NCBI GenBank assembly: GCA_025200525.1
Contig: CM045762.1
Location: 106,976,682 to 107,040,681 of the forward strand
Length of the DNA: 64,000 bases
Source: Camellia lanceoleosa
Lineage: Eukaryota > Streptophyta > Magnoliopsida > Ericales > Theaceae
Reading direction: 5' to 3'
Below the pieces are notes generated by a model. That model made no database searches and was not told the DNA's origin. It saw nothing but the letters and a program-made list of their open reading frames with translations. Positions 60,201-64,000 of this stretch are shown here, piece after piece. Made by a program: the position numbers and the translations under genes. Every line of letters starts with the position of its first letter. Position 1 is the stretch's first letter.

Positions 60201-62231
60201 TCAAATAGTCATTGTACAGCCCATTATTATTTAAATCCAATCTATTTATAGCACTATTAAATGAGTTAGTTCTTCACTATAGGTCTGTGGTGTTTCAATC
60301 TTTGATTAATCTCATTAACAAAAGTCTTTTTATTTACATAGAATCCTCTAATTGGTTGTTTATAATTTCATCATTATCAGTTGGTTTAACAGAGAAGCCT
60401 TCTATTTGTTAGTCTACTTTAAAATTCTATTTTTTTCATAGTGTAATTATTTAACTATGTTTATTGTAGAATCTAATATCTTTTTGTTCTTGGTATTATT
60501 GATTGGCAAGTTATTGATATTGATATAAAACAGTGCATCTTTAGCTTAAATTTTATATTATCGATATTAGCAGGTTTGGAATTTTATATTATTTTTTGTG
60601 TGGTTTTGATTGATTGCTTGAATTAGATGGTTGGATTCTTGGTCTAAAGAAACTAACAAAATGCATAGGAGGCCAATGTGTAATAACTCATGTCTTTGTC
60701 AGATTGATTCAATTCAATTAAATTGATATTGTTGGGCAATAGGAAAATCAACTTATATTGTCTTTTGGGTATAAATATGATAGTTTCATGATTTCATTGT
60801 AAAAGAACAACATTTCATCGTAAAAGAACCACCTGTGCCTATGACACTCCAAGTTTAAAAAAAAAAAAAAAAAAACCACATTCAAGTTTTTTTTAGGGAA
60901 TGTTTTAGATCACAACTTTGAGCACTCAAGTACAATCTCATCAATCATTCTAGTTTTTTATCTTATTGAGGTGGTGGTAATTTTCACTTTATGGTTAAGC
61001 CTTCTAATTGTTGAATTTAAAAAAGCCTCCTAATCGTTTCATTAGGCACTACCTAAATATAAAACTTTATTACACATAAATTGTTCGATTTCTTCTCATC
61101 ACGAACATAAATTGTTTTTTTTTTTTGTGAATCCTTGGGACTCAATTAGAGTGATATATTTTGACTTTGACTTTTAAATTTGTTTTTTCCTTCAAATTTC
61201 AGGTGTATAAAAGTGGCAATTGTCCATGATATTGCAGAAGATAACATCTTTGTATTTAAATTTTTTTATTGGGTTTTCATTCGCATTCTTTTCTTTGTGA
61301 TGAGTATATTGAAGAAAAACAGTGATAGTGAGAATTTTGAGTAAATTGTTGTATAATAATTAATTGGGCAAAGCTTTTTGTCATGATTGTCATGAGCCTA
61401 CCTGTAATGGGATTCCAAATTAGATGTAATTATTTATTTTCATTTGTTCTCATGTATTATCTAAATTGTTAAATTCTTCATGTTCAATTGGAAAAGGGAA
61501 AGAAAGAAGAGTTATACTTAGCAATTCATATTCATTAAGCAATAGGTGAACTCACAAGTTATGATATACACTAATCAAGAGACTTGGGAACTAAATTGAA
61601 AGGTGCTTGATCATATGTTTAATTCCTGTTAATTTGTTGTTATTGGTTTATTTGTTTTTCAAAGGTATTTTGATATGATTGTTCCTGTTATGATTTCTTT
61701 TAATTGATTTTTTAAAGTGAATTTTTGTTGCAGGTGACTAATCCACCTTACAAATGTTAGGATTGTGTTGTTTTTCTATGTGTGTTGATGGTTGGCTCTT
61801 TCATTCTAAATTGGATGATTAATTTTTCTTATTTTTTATTTTTTATTTTTTTAAAGCTAGGATGGTTACTCTTTTGTACCAAAATGTTCATTCAATACTA
61901 ATTTAGGCATTCTTTTATTGAAGGTTGCCTCATTTTAATTCACTGGACATGTGTTATTTTGGCGTAAATATCGTTGTTTATGTTGTACACAACATTTTAA
62001 ATTTGCTATTTAAGCTTTAATTATGAAGTTTGCCAAAACTGTAATTTGCTATTTCGATTTATATGTAAAGTTTTATATTGCAATGAAATTGTTGTCATTT
62101 TGAATTAATTTATTACAATTGATTTCTGTAGCAGTGAAATTGTTACCATTTTGAATTGATTTATTTTAATTAATTTTTGTAAAGTATGTGATAGCAATAT
62201 TATTTACACGTGCCTTGACGGCATGTACTAG
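57236..62231 (+). mobile_element. Possible non-autonomous Helitron, about 5 kb
   Basis: The left part begins TCTAATATAGTGTGTACTAG, then GGGTATGCCCGTGCC and a GGCACG complement, a pattern common at plant Helitron 5' ends. The right end reads ACACGTGCCTTGACGGCATG then TACTAG followed by T, that is, a short hairpin (GTGCC/GGCA) a few bases before a CTAG-T terminus as expected of the 3' end. The base before the left end is G rather than the expected A, and the TCTAATATAG phrase is itself duplicated 73 bases later (57309), so the left limit is uncertain. The interior is A+T-rich without Rep/helicase. A short exon-like piece with a GT donor at about 57430-57500 (SLARSVGPNQRHHAQQI) may be captured host sequence. 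Confidence 0.4.
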
Positions 62232-63618
62232 TAAATTGAAATCCAAAGGATAGGGAAGAAAGAGTATAGGCGTATCAACAATGTACAGTTGAACTAACAA
62301 ACATTAGTACTATAGAGATTGTGACCTGGCATGATGACTAGTGCTACGCAAACCTAAGCTTGTGGCATGGGTTCAAGTCATGTGAATTGGTCACTCCATC
62401 CAAAACGCGGAGGTAACACTACTACATACTAACTTTTCCAAGCCACCGTGTTGTAAGCAAGAGCCTTCGGTACTGGGTACAACCTTCAGCACTAAAGTAC
62501 GTGGTTGGTAACAAATTGTTATAAAAATCAACTGAGCCCTCAATAATTTTTCATGTCCACACTTTAAACCATAAGTTTCTACCTTCTTTCCCATTTTCAT
62601 TGACTGAGAGACATCATTAGTGTCAGAAATCCAAAAAAAAAAAAAAAAAAAAACAGAGAATAGGAAAAGGAAAAAGAAAAAAGAAAAGAAAAAGAAAGAT
62701 AAACAATAATGAACAAAATATGTTTATCATAGAAAAAGTCCATGCAAAGATTGAGATGTAACAGATTTTTTTATTTTAAATGCAACAGAAATAAAAAGAG
62801 AAGAAATTGTAGAATTGTCAATCAATACAAGAAGACCACAAAACCTATTCAAGAAGACAGCAAGTTCATACGGAACATAAAGGAATTGATAGTACCTTCT
62901 TTGTAAGGGGCCGTTTAGGGGGCTTGTAACTTTTTTGGGAAAGTAAAAACAAAATAACAACTACAAGAAGGCCCTCCACAAATAGATGCCCTTCAACCAC
63001 AGAAAAAAAAAAATATTACTTTTCGGATCAAAATACCACTAAATTAAGGACAAAATTAATTTCAGTTTAAAGAAATGATAGCCTACCATGCTAGGATGGA
63101 TCTAGAGGCCCAAAAAATTTGAGAAAAATATCATATATTATACGAAAAAATTTAAAATAATTTAAAATTATAAGAATTCGCACTCTCAAATTTTTTTTAG
63201 ATAATGTCAAAATTGTATAGAGTAGCCCCCTCAATTTTTAAAACTATTTGGAATTTTTTTTTGAATTAGTAAACATATATAATAATCTATTTTAAATGAT
63301 ATCACACTTATGAGCTTGCACCTCACATATTATTTTTTAAATTTTATTTTGCTATTATGCTTAATTTCTTTTGTTTTTATTTTTTTCTCATTATTATTTT
63401 TTGTTTGGGCTTAATTTTCTTATTTTTTTCCGCTTTTTCATTTCATTTTTCAGTACTTAAACATAAAAACAAAAACAACTCAAAATACAAATATTTACAT
63501 TAACACAAAAAAAAAACACCCTTCATTTTTTTTACGACCATACGCCGATTAAACTAAACATATTTCAAAAAAAAAAAAAAAAACAATCCTTCATTTTTTT
63601 TCGGGTCATACGCCGGCC
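62232..63618. other. A+T-rich spacer, no gene
   Basis: No gene recognised. It contains a poly(A) run (62632-62653) followed by an A/G-rich tract to 62700, and further A runs near 63000 and 63570. GGTTCAAGTC at 62370 looks like a pol III B box, but a matching A box was not convincing. Confidence 0.5.
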
Positions 63619-63999
63619 TCACTTACTCGTCTCTTCCACCACTCTCTTCTTTTTTTTTATCACCTTGGGTAACCCTTGACATCCTGCCCGTGTTTCGTCG
63701 AGGCAGCGACTCGCATTGACTATCAAAGGCCAAAACGGCGTTGCAAATCCAGGCCATAGAGTGGTCTTTCGTTTAAGCTCTTTATTTTCGGCCTTCAGTG
63801 CGCCTATTTCTACTTGCGCATCCTTGTACATGCGTTGAAGCAGAGAGAGTTGGGCATTGACCTGATGGAACTCACTCGTCCTGTTCTGCAATCGGTGAGC
63901 CAATTTTGTGACTGCAGTCATCGTCTCAATAGAGGACGTCAGTGTGAAATGATTGGCTTCAATGTCTGATTGAGTTGCCATAATTTGCTCAATCGACAT
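63619..63999 (-). CDS. Partial coiled-coil reading frame at the window end
   Basis: The 126-codon minus-strand frame runs to the window edge; the first Met visible (63997-63999) may not be the true start. It reads [13 protein letters not shown], then a heptad-like region ([31 protein letters not shown] [20 protein letters not shown]) predicted to form a coiled coil. A less helical part and a basic tail ([15 protein letters not shown]) end it. It is G+C richer than its surroundings, which favours real coding sequence. The family is not recognised; an exon of a host gene or the C-terminal part of a transposon-encoded gag or accessory protein are both possible. Confidence 0.45.
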   Translation of the reverse strand: MSIEQIMATQSDIEANHFTLTSSIETMTAVTKLAHRLQNRTSEFHQVNAQLSLLQRMYKDAQVEIGALKAENKELKRKTTLWPGFATPFWPLIVNASRCLDETRAGCQGLPKVIKKKKRVVEETSK

Positions 64000-64000
64000 C

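Noticed and set aside
62370..62379. Pol III B box-like GGTTCAAGTC, possible tRNA or SINE
   Set aside because: No cloverleaf can be drawn and no convincing A box lies 30-60 bases upstream; the poly(A) at 62632 is too far to link with confidence.

Overview
The window is nuclear DNA of a eudicot plant. It is A+T rich and intron-bearing, and it holds plant-specific families: a wall-associated-kinase-like receptor, an ankyrin/PGG membrane protein, Tork/Tnt1-type Copia, Mutator-like elements (MULEs) and plant-type LINE. Nothing supports a bacterium, virus or organelle. I found no intact host gene. Every recognisable host gene is decayed, and most of the rest is mobile DNA in several nested layers.

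Layout: 1-1380, no gene. 1381-2443, LINE reverse-transcriptase remnant (+). 2650-4117, WAK-like kinase pseudogene (-). 4380-5528, solo LTR with a target-site duplication (TSD). 6473-8343, LTR of 'family A' (-). 8344-9655, LTR-like remnant with a primer-binding-like site. 9659-10300, exact 101-bp tandem array. 11484-13701, non-autonomous LTR element. 13769-20804, Copia element (-) with matching 5-bp TSDs, PBS and gag-PR-INT remnants; its integrase is split by a 3.5-kb LTR at 15020-18515. 20810-21271, unrecognised gene fragment into which the Copia inserted. 21764-22424, TIR element. 23325-25219, Pack-MULE-like element with a perfect 9-bp TSD and a gene-like interior. 25744-26182, TIR element. 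27709-33432, five-exon ankyrin/PGG pseudogene (-) with a foldback element in intron 2.

34826-46495 is the most interesting unit: an 11.7-kb MULE carrying a decayed MuDR-type transposase (+) and, convergent to it, a ten-exon gene ending in an Ulp1/C48-type cysteine-protease domain (-). A short motif (cAGAGAAAATT) is scattered over the whole element. An uninterrupted tandem copy of the target sequence lies just outside its right end and acts as an internal empty site.

The right third: 46814-49015, a 2.2-kb concentric inverted repeat with a MITE in one arm only. 49172-50019, TIR element. 50020-52141, tandem duplications. 52147-54768, 2.6-kb solo LTR ('family B') with perfect TSD. 54836-56777, second family-A LTR with perfect TSD. 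57236-62231, possible Helitron. 63619-63999, coiled-coil reading frame cut by the window end. Boundaries and TSDs were read by eye; family names rest on motif recognition, not on searches.
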